Origin: Burkholderia sp. Ac-20365
GTDB taxonomy: Bacteria; Pseudomonadota; Gammaproteobacteria; Burkholderiales; Burkholderiaceae
DNA: 64,000 nucleotides
Assembly: GCF_017104715.1 (NCBI RefSeq)
Contig: NZ_JAAGPI010000007.1
Coordinates: 186,001-250,000, forward strand
Direction of reading: 5' to 3'
The translations under genes and the position numbers were made by a program. The notes under the pieces are model-generated. The model saw nothing but the letters and a program-made list of their open reading frames with translations, was not told the origin of the DNA and did no database searches. Positions 27,220-37,420 of the stretch are shown here, piece after piece (within the stretch, counting starts at the first letter, position 1; each line of letters opens with the position of its first letter).

Positions 27220-28530
27220 TCACCGATTAACCAACTCCTTACGATAAGCCAACGCCAACCCACACCCCACGATCATACAAACAGCAAACCCATAAAGCCC
27301 GGCGCTTTGCGAATGAAACGTATCGCGCAGCCATCCGATGAAATAGGTACTCCCAAACCCACCAAGATTCGCAATCGAGCATGCAAACGCAATCCCACCT
27401 GCAGCCGCAGAGCCCTTAAGAAAAGTAGAAGGCAGCGACCACACAACAGGCATCGCAGCAGCAGCCCCAGCATTAACAAGCGAGAACAGAAGCACAGTAG
27501 TCAACGTCCCATGCGTGCCCCCCGCCGCAATAGCCAGCGCAACAGCAGCCACAGAAAAAGGCACGACAATATGCCAGCGCCGCTCCCGCATCCGGTCCGA
27601 ACTCGCCCCGCACCACAATGTGCCAATCACAGCAACCGCATTCGGCACCGCCATCAACCAGCCAATCGTGTAAGCGTCTTTCACTCCGGTATCGCGCAAA
27701 ATCGACGGCAGCCAGAAACTCACTGCGTAAAGTCCAAGCAGTACGCACAGATCGATCAGACCCAGCGCCCACACCTTCGGATCGACAAATGCCGCGCCAA
27801 GCGCATGGCTCTTGTTACCAGCAGGATCGGCATCCAGGTTCCCACGCAGCACGCGCTTTTCATTCGCATCGAGCCACTTCGCCGATTCGATGTTGTTCGG
27901 CAGCCAGCGCAGAATCGCAAAGCCAAGCACGATCGACGGCAACGCTTCAATCAGGAACAGCCACTGCCATCCGCCAAGACCATGCGCGCCGTCGAAGAAG
28001 CGCATGATCCAGCCGGAAATCGGGCTGCCGATCATGCTCGACAGCGGCAAGCCAACCATGAACAGCGCAACGATGCGCGCACGCCGCGCGTCGGGGTACC
28101 ACTGCGTCAGATAAAGCAGCACGCCCGGCAAAAAGCCCGCTTCCGCAACACCGAGCAAAAAGCGCACGACGTAGAACTGCATCGGCGTCGTCACGAACAT
28201 CGTCGCGCCCGACAGGATGCCCCACGTAATCATGATGCGCGCGATCCACAATTTGGCGCCCACGCGCTGCAGGATGAGATTGCTCGGCACTTCGAACAGG
28301 ATGTAGCCGGCAAAGAACAGACCGGCGCCGAGGCCATAGATCGTATCGCTGAACTTGAGTGCATCGAGCATCTGCAGCTTCGCAAGCCCGATGTTGATGC
28401 GGTCAAGATAGGCCGCGAAATAGCACAGACAAAAGATGGTGATCAGGCGAAACGTGACCTTGCGGTATAGCTCGCCGTGTTGAGTGGCGGCGGGAGAGAG
28501 AGCGGCGCTGCCGGATTGCACGGTGGACAT
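27220..28530 (-). CDS. nicT: MFS transporter, probable nicotinate uptake permease
   Basis: A 436-residue major facilitator protein of the anion:cation symporter (phthalate permease) group, twelve helices. Features are YFAAYLDRINIGLAKLQM in helix 1-2 and GWQWLFLIEALPSIVLGF between helices 5 and 6. Its end position in a complete nicotinate-degradation cluster, divergent from a MarR gene, points to NicT. Start ATG at 28530 with GGGAG upstream. On its strand an extended -10-like TGCTATACA (28607-28615) lies just downstream of a candidate operator, so the regulator could cover the -35 position. The role is inferred from context; the transporter class is firm. Confidence 0.82.
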   Translation of the reverse strand: MSTVQSGSAALSPAATQHGELYRKVTFRLITIFCLCYFAAYLDRINIGLAKLQMLDALKFSDTIYGLGAGLFFAGYILFEVPSNLILQRVGAKLWIARIMITWGILSGATMFVTTPMQFYVVRFLLGVAEAGFLPGVLLYLTQWYPDARRARIVALFMVGLPLSSMIGSPISGWIMRFFDGAHGLGGWQWLFLIEALPSIVLGFAILRWLPNNIESAKWLDANEKRVLRGNLDADPAGNKSHALGAAFVDPKVWALGLIDLCVLLGLYAVSFWLPSILRDTGVKDAYTIGWLMAVPNAVAVIGTLWCGASSDRMRERRWHIVVPFSVAAVALAIAAGGTHGTLTTVLLFSLVNAGAAAAMPVVWSLPSTFLKGSAAAGGIAFACSIANLGGFGSTYFIGWLRDTFHSQSAGLYGFAVCMIVGCGLALAYRKELVNR

Positions 28531-28627
28531 GATGACTCCCTGTTGGGATGGGTCGAATTGAAGTTTGCCGTTCGATGCGTGCACACACCGAGCGCTCACA
28601 GACATCTGTATAGCATGTCAAAATATA

Positions 28628-28639
28628 AGCGTATACGCT
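28628..28639. promoter_or_regulatory. Candidate NicR operator near nicT promoter
   Basis: AGCGTATACGCT, a perfect 12-bp palindrome. It overlaps the place where the -35 of the nicT promoter should be, if the -10 is TATACA at 28607-28612 on the minus strand. The same pattern recurs three more times in the cluster's control regions. Confidence 0.55.
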
Positions 28640-28785
28640 CGAAATTACCCTGGTCTCCGGATGGATTGAGGTTTGCAGACAACATGCTGGAAAGGCTCGA
28701 ATAGTTCATACACTGCAGCGTTCTGGGCAATACGTAAGCCGTTCGGAAAATGCCGTCAGATGGTGCTGGTTGCGCACATGATTTG

Positions 28786-28797
28786 TGCGTATGCGCT
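28786..28797. promoter_or_regulatory. Candidate NicR operator upstream of nicR
   Basis: TGCGTATGCGCT differs from the nicT-side box at two positions and is followed, as there, by C then AAAT-like sequence. It lies 280 bp before the nicR start. Confidence 0.45.
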
Positions 28798-29077
28798 CAA
28801 ATATGCAGTGTCGTCACTGGAACTGCGTAGCATCCGGTAGCGCGCCCGACAGGCCGTTGCAGCCGCTGTCGAACCGACGGAAGTCGCGCCGACAGGAGCG
28901 CACAAGCAACGAAAGCCTCATAAGCGCCGCATTCACACGCGACCTGGCATCGAAGGGGATTTACTTAGACGTCGATGATCTGGCGCAAGGCGCGTCACTG
29001 CTCGCATATCGCATGCCAAGGTTGAGGGTGTACACTGCATTCTTTTCAGCCATCCCACCAATCGCAGGCGCACGTTC

Positions 29078-29521
29078 ATGCCGTCTCCCAAGGACTCTTA
29101 CGACTTTCACGATCAGGTGGGCCATTTGCTGCGCCGCGCCTATCAGCGTCACGTGTCGATCTTTCAGGAAGCCATTCCCGATTCCGATCTCACAGCCGCG
29201 CAATTCGTCACGCTCTGCGCAGTCAAGGAAACGCAGGGCTGTTCGCTCAACGACATCGTCAAGGCAACCGCAATCGATCAGGCCACCATTCGGGGCGTGG
29301 TCGAGCGTCTGAAGGCGCGCGCGCTGATCGAAGTCCTGCCGGACCCGAGCGACGGCCGCAAGCTGCTGGTACGCACGACGCCCGCCGGGATCGCGTTGAT
29401 CGACCGTACGGTGCCGTTCGCGAAGCAGGTCACCGAGCGCACCTACGGCACGCTCAATCCGGGCGAACGTGTGGCGCTGCTGTTCCTGCTGCGCAAGATG
29501 ATGGAATCGGACGGCGAGTGA
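29078..29521 (+). CDS. nicR: MarR family regulator of nicotinate degradation
   Basis: A 147-residue winged-helix regulator. The DNA-binding part (about 55-100) reads CSLNDIVKATAIDQATIRGV, then VERLKARALIEVLPDPSDGRKLLV, the MarR wing with its conserved D-x-R/G-R. In Pseudomonas putida the MarR protein NicR represses the nic genes and responds to 6-hydroxynicotinate. Position inside this cluster, divergent from the permease and convergent with the Mo-subunit gene, supports the same job here. The identification rests on family plus context. Confidence 0.85.
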   Translation: MPSPKDSYDFHDQVGHLLRRAYQRHVSIFQEAIPDSDLTAAQFVTLCAVKETQGCSLNDIVKATAIDQATIRGVVERLKARALIEVLPDPSDGRKLLVRTTPAGIALIDRTVPFAKQVTERTYGTLNPGERVALLFLLRKMMESDGE

Positions 29522-29537
29522 ATGCCGTCCTAACGTG

Positions 29538-31817
29538 TCAGATCTGTGGCGCGTGCTGCGCGTCGAGCAGCACGCCCGCTTCGCGCAGCCCTGCGCGGAT
29601 CGTATCGGGCGTGAAAGGCGGCGCGCAGAAGCGCACGCCCGTCGCGTCGTAAATCGCGTTCGCGAGCGCGGCCGGTCCCGGCACCGAAGCCGATTCGCCT
29701 GCACCCAGCGGCGGCTCGCCCTGACGCGGCATCAGCACGACATCGACAGCGGGCAGTTCCGGGAAGGTCAATATCGGATAGCTGCCCCATTCGCGACTTG
29801 CTACCTTGCCGTGCGCGAACCGCACGCGCTCCTTCAGCGAGCGGCTCAGCACCTGCACGACGTTGCCGTGTATCTGATGACGCACGCCGTCGGGGTTGAT
29901 CATCGTGCCCGTATCCTGGCCGATGGTGACGCGTTCCACGCGGATTTCACCCGTCACGCGGTCCACGACGAGTTCCGTCACCCACGCGGCCCACGCGGCG
30001 CCGAAACCTGGAAAGCGGCTATGCACATAGCGCGCATACGCAACGCCTCTTCCGCGCACGAAGCGTTCCGAGCCTTTCACAGGCGCATTGCGCGGAACAC
30101 GCGGTTTCCATCCTGCGCGTTTCGCAACGGCTTCGAGCAGTTCGGCGGCGCGTGAATCGTCGAGATGTCGCAGCCGGAATTCGAGTGGGTCGACGCCTGT
30201 GAGCGCGGCCATTTCGTCGGCGAAGGAATCATGCGCGAACGAGTTCGGCAGCGCCGACACGCCGCGCAGCCACGCGGCGCGCACGATCGGCGCCAGATCC
30301 TCGCAGACGAAACGGCGATTCGCACTCACATATGGCGACACAGCCGTGCGGTCGCCCATTTCGAAGATGCGCGGCTCGCTGGCGACGACGCGCGTCAACA
30401 GCGACGCCAGCAACGGCGCATCGTTCGACGGATAACGCGTGACGAAATCGTAGCCCGTCATGCGGCCATCGCGCGTGGCGGTGCCGGTCACGTTGACTAC
30501 CTGTCCGGTGCCTTTCGGTTCCCACGCATGTTCGTCGGCGCGGGAAAGCTGCACACGCACTGGCCGACCGACCGCGCGTGAGAGCAGCAGCGCGTCGCCG
30601 CAGACGTCGTCGGCACAATTGCGGCCGTAGCAGCCTGCCGCCTCCATCCGCACGATGTCGATGTCTGCCTCGTCGCGCGCGACCAGCGTTGCGAGGTCGT
30701 AGCGCAGCGACACGGGGTTCTGTGTGCCGGACCAGATCGTGATGCGGCCCGCGCCCGGCTCGCGATAATCGGCGAGCGCGCAGGACGGTCCAATCGAACC
30801 ATGCATCTGATACGGCCACACATAGGTGCGCGAAATGGTCAGCGTATCGGGTGCACGCCGTGCGGCCTCGACATCGCCCTCTTCGAGCAGTGGGCGGCGA
30901 GTGGCGGGCGCGGCGGCGATGGCGGCTGCGGGATCGTCGAGAGAGGGCAGTTCGGGCAGCGGCTTCCACGTCACGCGCAGTTCGCGCGCGGCGCGTATCG
31001 CCTGTTCTTCGCGCTCGCATACCACGCCGATGAAATCGCCCTGCACGACGACAGCACGCAAGCCCGGCACGTGAGCTACCGAGTCACGATCGACGCTATC
31101 GAGCAACCCGCCGACGAATGCGCCGCTATCGAGCCCCGCATACGGCGGCCGCACGACACGCCCATGCAACATGCCCGGCACGCGCATGTCATGCACGAAC
31201 GTGAGCTTGCCCGTCGCCTTGGCGGGTATGTCCACGCGCGGCGCTGACTTGCCGATCACGCGGTATGCCGACGGATCTTTGACGCGCGCCTTCAGATCCA
31301 GATCGAGCGTGATGCGCTTGCCGGCAACGAGGTCGGCGAAACTCACGCGGCGCGCGTCGGGCGCGGCGGCGAGAAAGACTTCGGCGTTATCGGTGGCGAG
31401 GGTTTCGACGTCGGTGTCGAAGTGTTCCGCCGCAAGTTGCAGCAAGGTGTGACGCGCCTGCGCGGCGGCGCATCGCAACGGTGTCGCCGAAATCTGGATC
31501 GACGCGCTCGCAATAGTGGGCCCCTGATTCGGCGTGACAGCCGTGTGGCCGAGTTGCATCGCGACGCGCGCGGCGGGCACGTCGAGTTCTTCCGCAACGA
31601 TCTGCGCGAGCGATGTGCGAATGCCCGTGCCCAGATCGACGTGACCGTTGAACGCGAGAATGCGGCCGTCATCGAGTATCGCGACGAATACTTCCGCCGC
31701 TTCGGGTACGAACGACGAAAGACTGCCGGGCTGGCCGGGCGCGGGTTTGACGGGCGGTGCGGGTTGGCGCGCGATGGTCAGACAGCCTTCGCGTGCCAGC
31801 AGTTCGGAGCGGTTCAC
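29538..31817 (-). CDS. nicB: Nicotinate dehydrogenase, molybdopterin-binding subunit
   Basis: A 759-residue xanthine-dehydrogenase-family large subunit that hydroxylates nicotinate at C6. Mo-domain features are in order: GHVDLGTGIRTSLAQIVAEE near the N-terminus, TFVHDMRVPGMLHGRVVRPP, GSIGPSCALADY, YGRNCADDV, RGVSALPNSFAHDSFADEM, and the C-terminal GAGESASVPGPAALANAI with the catalytic Glu. Unlike P. putida NicB it ends after the Mo domain and has no cytochrome part; that part is on the other arm of the cluster (37421-39856). I placed the start at GTG 31817; the frame is open to 31898. Electrons must pass through NicA to the separate cytochrome. Confidence 0.85.
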   Translation of the reverse strand: MNRSELLAREGCLTIARQPAPPVKPAPGQPGSLSSFVPEAAEVFVAILDDGRILAFNGHVDLGTGIRTSLAQIVAEELDVPAARVAMQLGHTAVTPNQGPTIASASIQISATPLRCAAAQARHTLLQLAAEHFDTDVETLATDNAEVFLAAAPDARRVSFADLVAGKRITLDLDLKARVKDPSAYRVIGKSAPRVDIPAKATGKLTFVHDMRVPGMLHGRVVRPPYAGLDSGAFVGGLLDSVDRDSVAHVPGLRAVVVQGDFIGVVCEREEQAIRAARELRVTWKPLPELPSLDDPAAAIAAAPATRRPLLEEGDVEAARRAPDTLTISRTYVWPYQMHGSIGPSCALADYREPGAGRITIWSGTQNPVSLRYDLATLVARDEADIDIVRMEAAGCYGRNCADDVCGDALLLSRAVGRPVRVQLSRADEHAWEPKGTGQVVNVTGTATRDGRMTGYDFVTRYPSNDAPLLASLLTRVVASEPRIFEMGDRTAVSPYVSANRRFVCEDLAPIVRAAWLRGVSALPNSFAHDSFADEMAALTGVDPLEFRLRHLDDSRAAELLEAVAKRAGWKPRVPRNAPVKGSERFVRGRGVAYARYVHSRFPGFGAAWAAWVTELVVDRVTGEIRVERVTIGQDTGTMINPDGVRHQIHGNVVQVLSRSLKERVRFAHGKVASREWGSYPILTFPELPAVDVVLMPRQGEPPLGAGESASVPGPAALANAIYDATGVRFCAPPFTPDTIRAGLREAGVLLDAQHAPQI

Positions 31818-31937
31818 GGCAGGGATTCCAGTGAGGACGGAGCATCCGTCCCGGTCGGCGGCGCTCGATGCTTGATGCGGCGCGCCGACCGGGCCCACGT
31901 TAAGCGGCCAAATTCACCGCGTCAATCGCGCGCGGGT

Positions 31938-32582
31938 TCAGCGGCGTGCCGCTTCAATCTCGGCGATGGCCTGCGCGAGCGGCATCACAGCCGCGTATTT
32001 TTGCTGCATGTCGAAGAGATTGGCGTTGTGCGGCTCGATGGCGCGATCGCCGACGCAATCGGACAGCACCAGCGGCCGGAAGCCGTACGACATCGCATCG
32101 ACCACGCTCGCGCGCACGCAGCCGCTCGTCACGGCGCCCGCGACCAGCAGCGTCTGCACCGCGCGCTGCGTGAGCCACGGCGCAAGCTGCGTGCCGAAGA
32201 ATGCGGACGGAACCGTCTTGCGCACGACGAGTTCGCCTTGCACGGGCGTCAGTTCAGGCACGATCGCGCTGTTCGGATGGTCCTCCGTCAGCGTGGCCAT
32301 GCCCGGCACCTTGAGCGAGAACACGTTGTCGTCGCTGCCGTCGGCCGCGTAGACGATACGGCTGTGCGCGACCGGCCAGCCATTGCGGCGTGCCAGCGCC
32401 AGCGCTTCCTGCGTGCGCGCGATAGCGGCCTTGATATTGCCGCCGCCAAACGTGTTCGGGTCCGCGAAGCCGACCACGAGATCGACGATCAGAAGACCGA
32501 TGTTGCCGTGCACGGGCAGCGGTGTGCCAAAACCCTGTTGCTGATAGACGGCGGCTTCGGCGTGTTGCGAGAGGTCAGTCAT
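31938..32582 (-). CDS. nicF: Maleamate amidohydrolase
   Basis: A 214-residue isochorismatase-family (cysteine hydrolase) enzyme. The Asp-Lys-Cys catalytic set is visible: Asp in LLIVDLVVGF (near 33), Lys in VVRKTVPSAFFGT, and Cys in AGAVTSGCVRASVVDA followed by a Met-Ser-Tyr-Gly segment. In the nicotinate pathway NicF splits maleamate to maleate and ammonia. N-carbamoylsarcosine amidases are close relatives; cluster context decides for NicF. Between the Mo subunit and nicX on the same strand. Confidence 0.88.
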   Translation of the reverse strand: MTDLSQHAEAAVYQQQGFGTPLPVHGNIGLLIVDLVVGFADPNTFGGGNIKAAIARTQEALALARRNGWPVAHSRIVYAADGSDDNVFSLKVPGMATLTEDHPNSAIVPELTPVQGELVVRKTVPSAFFGTQLAPWLTQRAVQTLLVAGAVTSGCVRASVVDAMSYGFRPLVLSDCVGDRAIEPHNANLFDMQQKYAAVMPLAQAIAEIEAARR

Positions 32583-32625
32583 GGTGGATATCCGGTGTCG
32601 GGGTTGCGCTCATACGCTCACGCTT

Positions 32626-33657
32626 TCATGCGACGACGCGGCCGTCGCGCACGACGACTTCATCGTCGAGCTTCACAGTGCAGCCGCGCAGCGGAATGTC
32701 GATATGGCAGGTGGTGGTGCGGCTGCCGCCGCCTTCGTTGTTCGGTCCGAGCGAAAACAGAAAGTTGCCTTCGAATGCGCGCGCATCCATGCCAATCGTT
32801 GCTTCGCGGTCGTAGAGACCGAGCGTCGACCAGCGCGCGCGCGGCTGCAAACCCCAGCCGATATGCGAGATCGCGTAGCCTTCCGGGTCGTCGAACGTTT
32901 CCATGTAGTCGCGCAGCAAGGCCGCATCGACGCCGCCTTCGATCTTCGTCGCATAGCCGCCTTCCACCGTCAGCACGATCGGCTCGTTCACGTAGATCTT
33001 TTGCGGCAACAGAATGTCGCCGCGATCGATCACGATCGTGCCGTGCGCGGTGCGGTCGTTCGGGAACGTGAGCGCAAAGCCGCTCGGCCAGTGATCCCAG
33101 CGGCCCGGTTCATCGACGAAACCATATTCGGCGATCGGCCCGAATTCGCCCATCGGACAGACCAGCACCGTGCCCGCTGGCGACGACACGCGCATCTCGC
33201 GCGCGGCACCGATTTTCCTGGTCGCGGCGAGCACGCGCTCGCGGTCCTTGACGGTCGGCACGAGGCGCGCGAGCACTTCGGGCGGTTCGACCGCGAGCAG
33301 GATTTTCGTGCCCGACTTCAGGATGTCGTGTTGTTCGGGTGAGAACAGCAGCGTCATCAGATCCAGCACGAGATCGCTTTCCTTCAATGCTGCGATGGCG
33401 GCGCGGTTGCCCGTGAGCGGCGTGGTGCCGAGATACGCGAGCGAATCGCGGCTAAAAGCCTTGTCGCCGTTGACGGGCGGCAGATCGAGCCGGTTGACGA
33501 TTGCGCCCATCGATTGCGTCGCGATCAGCGCGCAAGCGAGCGTTTGCGGATGCGTAGAAGCGCTCGTCAGGATCGTGACCGTTTGACCCGCTTCGAGACG
33601 CGACAGCGTGAGCACTTCCTTCCACGCTTCGATCAGTTGATAGTCGCTGATGGACAT
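32626..33657 (-). CDS. nicX: 2,5-dihydroxypyridine 5,6-dioxygenase
   Basis: A 343-residue Fe(II) dioxygenase that opens the ring of 2,5-dihydroxypyridine to N-formylmaleamate. The expected metal ligands (two His and one Asp in the family) are visible as the His in AISHIGWGLQPRARW and the His-x-Asp in TTTCHIDIPLRG. Length matches the P. putida NicX. It starts at ATG 33657 and lies 22 bp downstream of nicD on the same strand. Confidence 0.92.
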   Translation of the reverse strand: MSISDYQLIEAWKEVLTLSRLEAGQTVTILTSASTHPQTLACALIATQSMGAIVNRLDLPPVNGDKAFSRDSLAYLGTTPLTGNRAAIAALKESDLVLDLMTLLFSPEQHDILKSGTKILLAVEPPEVLARLVPTVKDRERVLAATRKIGAAREMRVSSPAGTVLVCPMGEFGPIAEYGFVDEPGRWDHWPSGFALTFPNDRTAHGTIVIDRGDILLPQKIYVNEPIVLTVEGGYATKIEGGVDAALLRDYMETFDDPEGYAISHIGWGLQPRARWSTLGLYDREATIGMDARAFEGNFLFSLGPNNEGGGSRTTTCHIDIPLRGCTVKLDDEVVVRDGRVVA

Positions 33658-33679
33658 CGTGTGTTCTCCGGTGAATGTG

Positions 33680-34534
33680 TCAGACCGTTGCCGTATCGGC
33701 AGTCTTTTGCGTGAGAGGCGCGCCGAGGAAGGTGCCGAACGCTTCGTAGAATCCGGCCGCGTTGTCCCACGGAATCATGTGGCCCGCGTCTGGCACGCGC
33801 ACGTGCTGCATTGTCGGCGTTGCGTGTTGCAACTCGGCGACGTCTTCGTCCCGCACCACATCGCCGCGCTCGGCGGTGATGAGCAGCGACGGCACTGTCA
33901 GTTGCGCGGCGTCGGCGTGGAAATCGTCCGTGTGAAAGCCTTCGTACGATGCGAGGATCGCGCGCTCGTCGCACGTGTGCAGCCACTCGGCGCGCAGGCG
34001 CAATTCTTCATCGGTCCATGTCGGGCAGAACGCGCGCATGCCTTCTGCGTCGGTGCCTTTGCGCGCGAGCGCCATCGAATCGACATACCAGGGCAGCTTG
34101 CCCGGATACTCGCGGCGTCCTGGACCCGAAACGGGCGGATCGACCAGCACCACGGATTCGAGTCCACGCGGTGCGCGCAATGCGGCACGCGCGGCGATGC
34201 GCGCGCCCATCGAATGGCCGACCAGCGCGAATCGTTCGAGACCGAGCGCCGCCGCCAGCGCAGCGACGTCGTCGGCTTGCGCGTCGAGGCTGTAATCGAG
34301 CGTCGCCGATGCTTCCGACAGCCCGCGCCCGCGCACATCGATCACGTACGTATCGAAGTTCGCGCCGAACACTTCACCGACGAAGCCCCACGTAATGGCA
34401 GGACTCGTGATGCCGGGAATCACAATCACGGCCGCGCGTGCGCCGCGCTCGCCGCTCGTGCCGCCGTAGCGCAGATAGTGCTGCCGGATACCATTGGCGG
34501 CGACGTTCGCGCCGTAGAGAAAAGTGCTGGACAT
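33680..34534 (-). CDS. nicD: N-formylmaleamate deformylase
   Basis: A 284-residue alpha/beta hydrolase. Nucleophile elbow GHSMGARIAARAAL (Ser), and catalytic His in VPDAGHMIPWDNAAGF near residue 260. NicD removes formate from N-formylmaleamate, the product of NicX. The ATG at 34534 has GGAG upstream; the open frame extends further to 34573 without one. Tightly placed between nicE and nicX, all on the minus strand, as one likely transcript. Confidence 0.9.
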   Translation of the reverse strand: MSSTFLYGANVAANGIRQHYLRYGGTSGERGARAAVIVIPGITSPAITWGFVGEVFGANFDTYVIDVRGRGLSEASATLDYSLDAQADDVAALAAALGLERFALVGHSMGARIAARAALRAPRGLESVVLVDPPVSGPGRREYPGKLPWYVDSMALARKGTDAEGMRAFCPTWTDEELRLRAEWLHTCDERAILASYEGFHTDDFHADAAQLTVPSLLITAERGDVVRDEDVAELQHATPTMQHVRVPDAGHMIPWDNAAGFYEAFGTFLGAPLTQKTADTATV

Positions 34535-34576
34535 GAAGTGCTCCGATGAATGTCGGTGAAGGCGGCTCGTCAAGAC

Positions 34577-35329
34577 TTAGTAAGCGCCCGACAGCAGCGC
34601 GCCCGCGCCGGGGACGATCGGTTCGAGATCCAGTTCGCGCAGCATCGCGTAAGTCGTGGCGATCGCAGCGGTAATCACGGGCTTGCCCGTCATCGCTTCG
34701 ACCTTCGCGACGGCGGGCAGCGACGGCATCTGCACGCACGCGGACAGCACGATGGCGTCGGCGTCCTGGTAGTTCAGTGTCTTGACTATCTCAGGCAGGC
34801 GGGACGGATCGTGACGGCCGACTTCGAGGTTGTCCGGGATTTCAAGCGCGCGATAGTCGAGCACTTCGTAACCTTCGTGACGGATGTAATCGACTACGAG
34901 TTCGGTCAGCGGCTTCATGTACGGCGCAACCACCACGATGCGCTTCGCGCCGATCACCTTGAGCGCGTCGACCAGCGCGCCCGCGCTGGTCAGCACCGGC
35001 GCCGCGGCGCCGTTTTCCGCCGTGTGCTTCGACAGGCGCGCCTGCGACACGCGGTGATAGCCGCGGCCCATCGCCATGATCGCAACGAGACACGCGTAGC
35101 CGAGCACATCGACACGCGCATCCGACAGTTCGATCGCGCAGCGATCCGACTCTGCGTCCATCGCGGCAAGTTCTTCCTTCACGACCTTCTTCATGCGCAT
35201 GCGGCTCGAATGAAACGTGAAGCGTTCGGGGCGGATGGCTTCGCGCAGACGCAGCATCGCCGGGATTTCCGTTTCCATCGTGGTGTTCGAGCTCGGCACG
35301 ATCTGTCCGATCCGGTAAGTCTTGCTCAT
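34577..35329 (-). CDS. nicE: Maleate isomerase
   Basis: A 250-residue Asp/Glu-racemase-superfamily enzyme that turns maleate to fumarate, the last step of the pathway. The two catalytic cysteines of maleate isomerases are seen in VLGYACLVAIMAMG and VLSACVQMPSLP. Start ATG at 35329 with GGAGTGAG upstream. It is the first gene of the minus-strand nic operon and is divergent from nicC across 305 bp. Confidence 0.92.
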   Translation of the reverse strand: MSKTYRIGQIVPSSNTTMETEIPAMLRLREAIRPERFTFHSSRMRMKKVVKEELAAMDAESDRCAIELSDARVDVLGYACLVAIMAMGRGYHRVSQARLSKHTAENGAAAPVLTSAGALVDALKVIGAKRIVVVAPYMKPLTELVVDYIRHEGYEVLDYRALEIPDNLEVGRHDPSRLPEIVKTLNYQDADAIVLSACVQMPSLPAVAKVEAMTGKPVITAAIATTYAMLRELDLEPIVPGAGALLSGAY

Positions 35330-35403
35330 GACGCTCACTCCATTGCAGTTGGGCGGCGACGAGACCCGCCTTCGCAGGCGCCGTCGGAATTTGAGCAAAG
35401 TCT

Positions 35404-35415
35404 AGCGTGTACATT
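35404..35415. promoter_or_regulatory. Candidate NicR operator, nicE side
   Basis: AGCGTGTACATT, preceded by T and followed by TTAAA. It matches the nicT-side box in the first half and the nicC-side box over almost the full length. Confidence 0.5.
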
Positions 35416-35493
35416 TTAAATTCACAACGGGGGAAAACAATTCCCGTGATGGTCTCGCACCATATACAGGCAATAATGCATGGAAATGGGTAA

Positions 35494-36798
<1,305 letters not shown>

Positions 36799-36909
36799 GG
36801 CAGAAAGCAGGCGGAATTTCGGCGGGTTATAAGGTGTTGTGCGGCGTGTCGCGCGCGTGTGTCAGCGCGTGGCACGCGCCGCTCAAGCTCATCCTCCACG
36901 AGTCAGTCC

Positions 36910-37413
36910 ATGTTGCATTCCGCTTCCCATGCGCAGCCGCTCACGCTCAATGTGAACGGCGAGACGCACACCATCGAAGGCGCTACGCCCGATACGCCGC
37001 TGCTTTACATCCTGCGCAATGACTGCGAGCTGAACGGCCCGAAGTATGGCTGCGGGCTCGGGCAGTGCGGCGCGTGCACGGTGCTCGTCGATGGTCAGCC
37101 TACGCGTTCATGTGTGGTGCCCGTTGCGGCGGCGCGTTCGCGCGAAGTGACGACGCTGGAAGGACTCGGCACGCTCGACGCGTTGCACCCTGTGCAGCGC
37201 GCGTTCATCGACGAACAGGCGGCGCAGTGCGGCTATTGTCTGAACGGCATGATCATGAGCACGACTGCGCTGCTGGCCCGCAATCCGTCGCCGGACGACG
37301 ATGCGATTCGCGATGCACTGCGTTTCAATCTGTGCCGCTGCGGCACGCATCTGGAGATCGTGCGGGCGGTGAAGCGCGCGGCGCTGTATCTGCAGCAGCA
37401 AGATGGGGAATGA
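36910..37413 (+). CDS. nicA: Nicotinate dehydrogenase, [2Fe-2S] subunit
   Basis: A 167-residue small subunit with two [2Fe-2S] clusters. The plant-type cluster ligands lie in CELNGPKYGCGLGQCGACTV with a further Cys in TRSC; the second set is CGYC ... CRCGTH. It carries electrons from the Mo centre to the cytochrome subunit. It follows nicC by 111 bp. The next coding frame overlaps its 3' end if the ATG at 37403 is used, or begins 8 bp after it at 37421. Confidence 0.93.
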   Translation: MLHSASHAQPLTLNVNGETHTIEGATPDTPLLYILRNDCELNGPKYGCGLGQCGACTVLVDGQPTRSCVVPVAAARSREVTTLEGLGTLDALHPVQRAFIDEQAAQCGYCLNGMIMSTTALLARNPSPDDDAIRDALRFNLCRCGTHLEIVRAVKRAALYLQQQDGE

Positions 37414-37420
37414 GACCGCA

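Larger units (their letters stand above)
28531..29077. other. nicT-nicR divergent control region
   Basis: A 547-bp gap between nicT and nicR. It contains two copies of the candidate operator box (28628-28639 and 28786-28797) and AT-rich sequence around 28610-28650. Open frames inside it lack ribosome sites and look non-coding. Confidence 0.6.

Noticed and set aside
26487..27223. Small open frames inside the long inverted repeat
   Set aside because: They follow the repeat on both strands and end with it; the pattern is that of structured non-coding DNA, not of protein selection.
28785..29312. Plus-strand frame of 175 codons overlapping nicR
   Set aside because: It has non-protein-like composition, no ribosome site, and overlaps the MarR gene in another frame.
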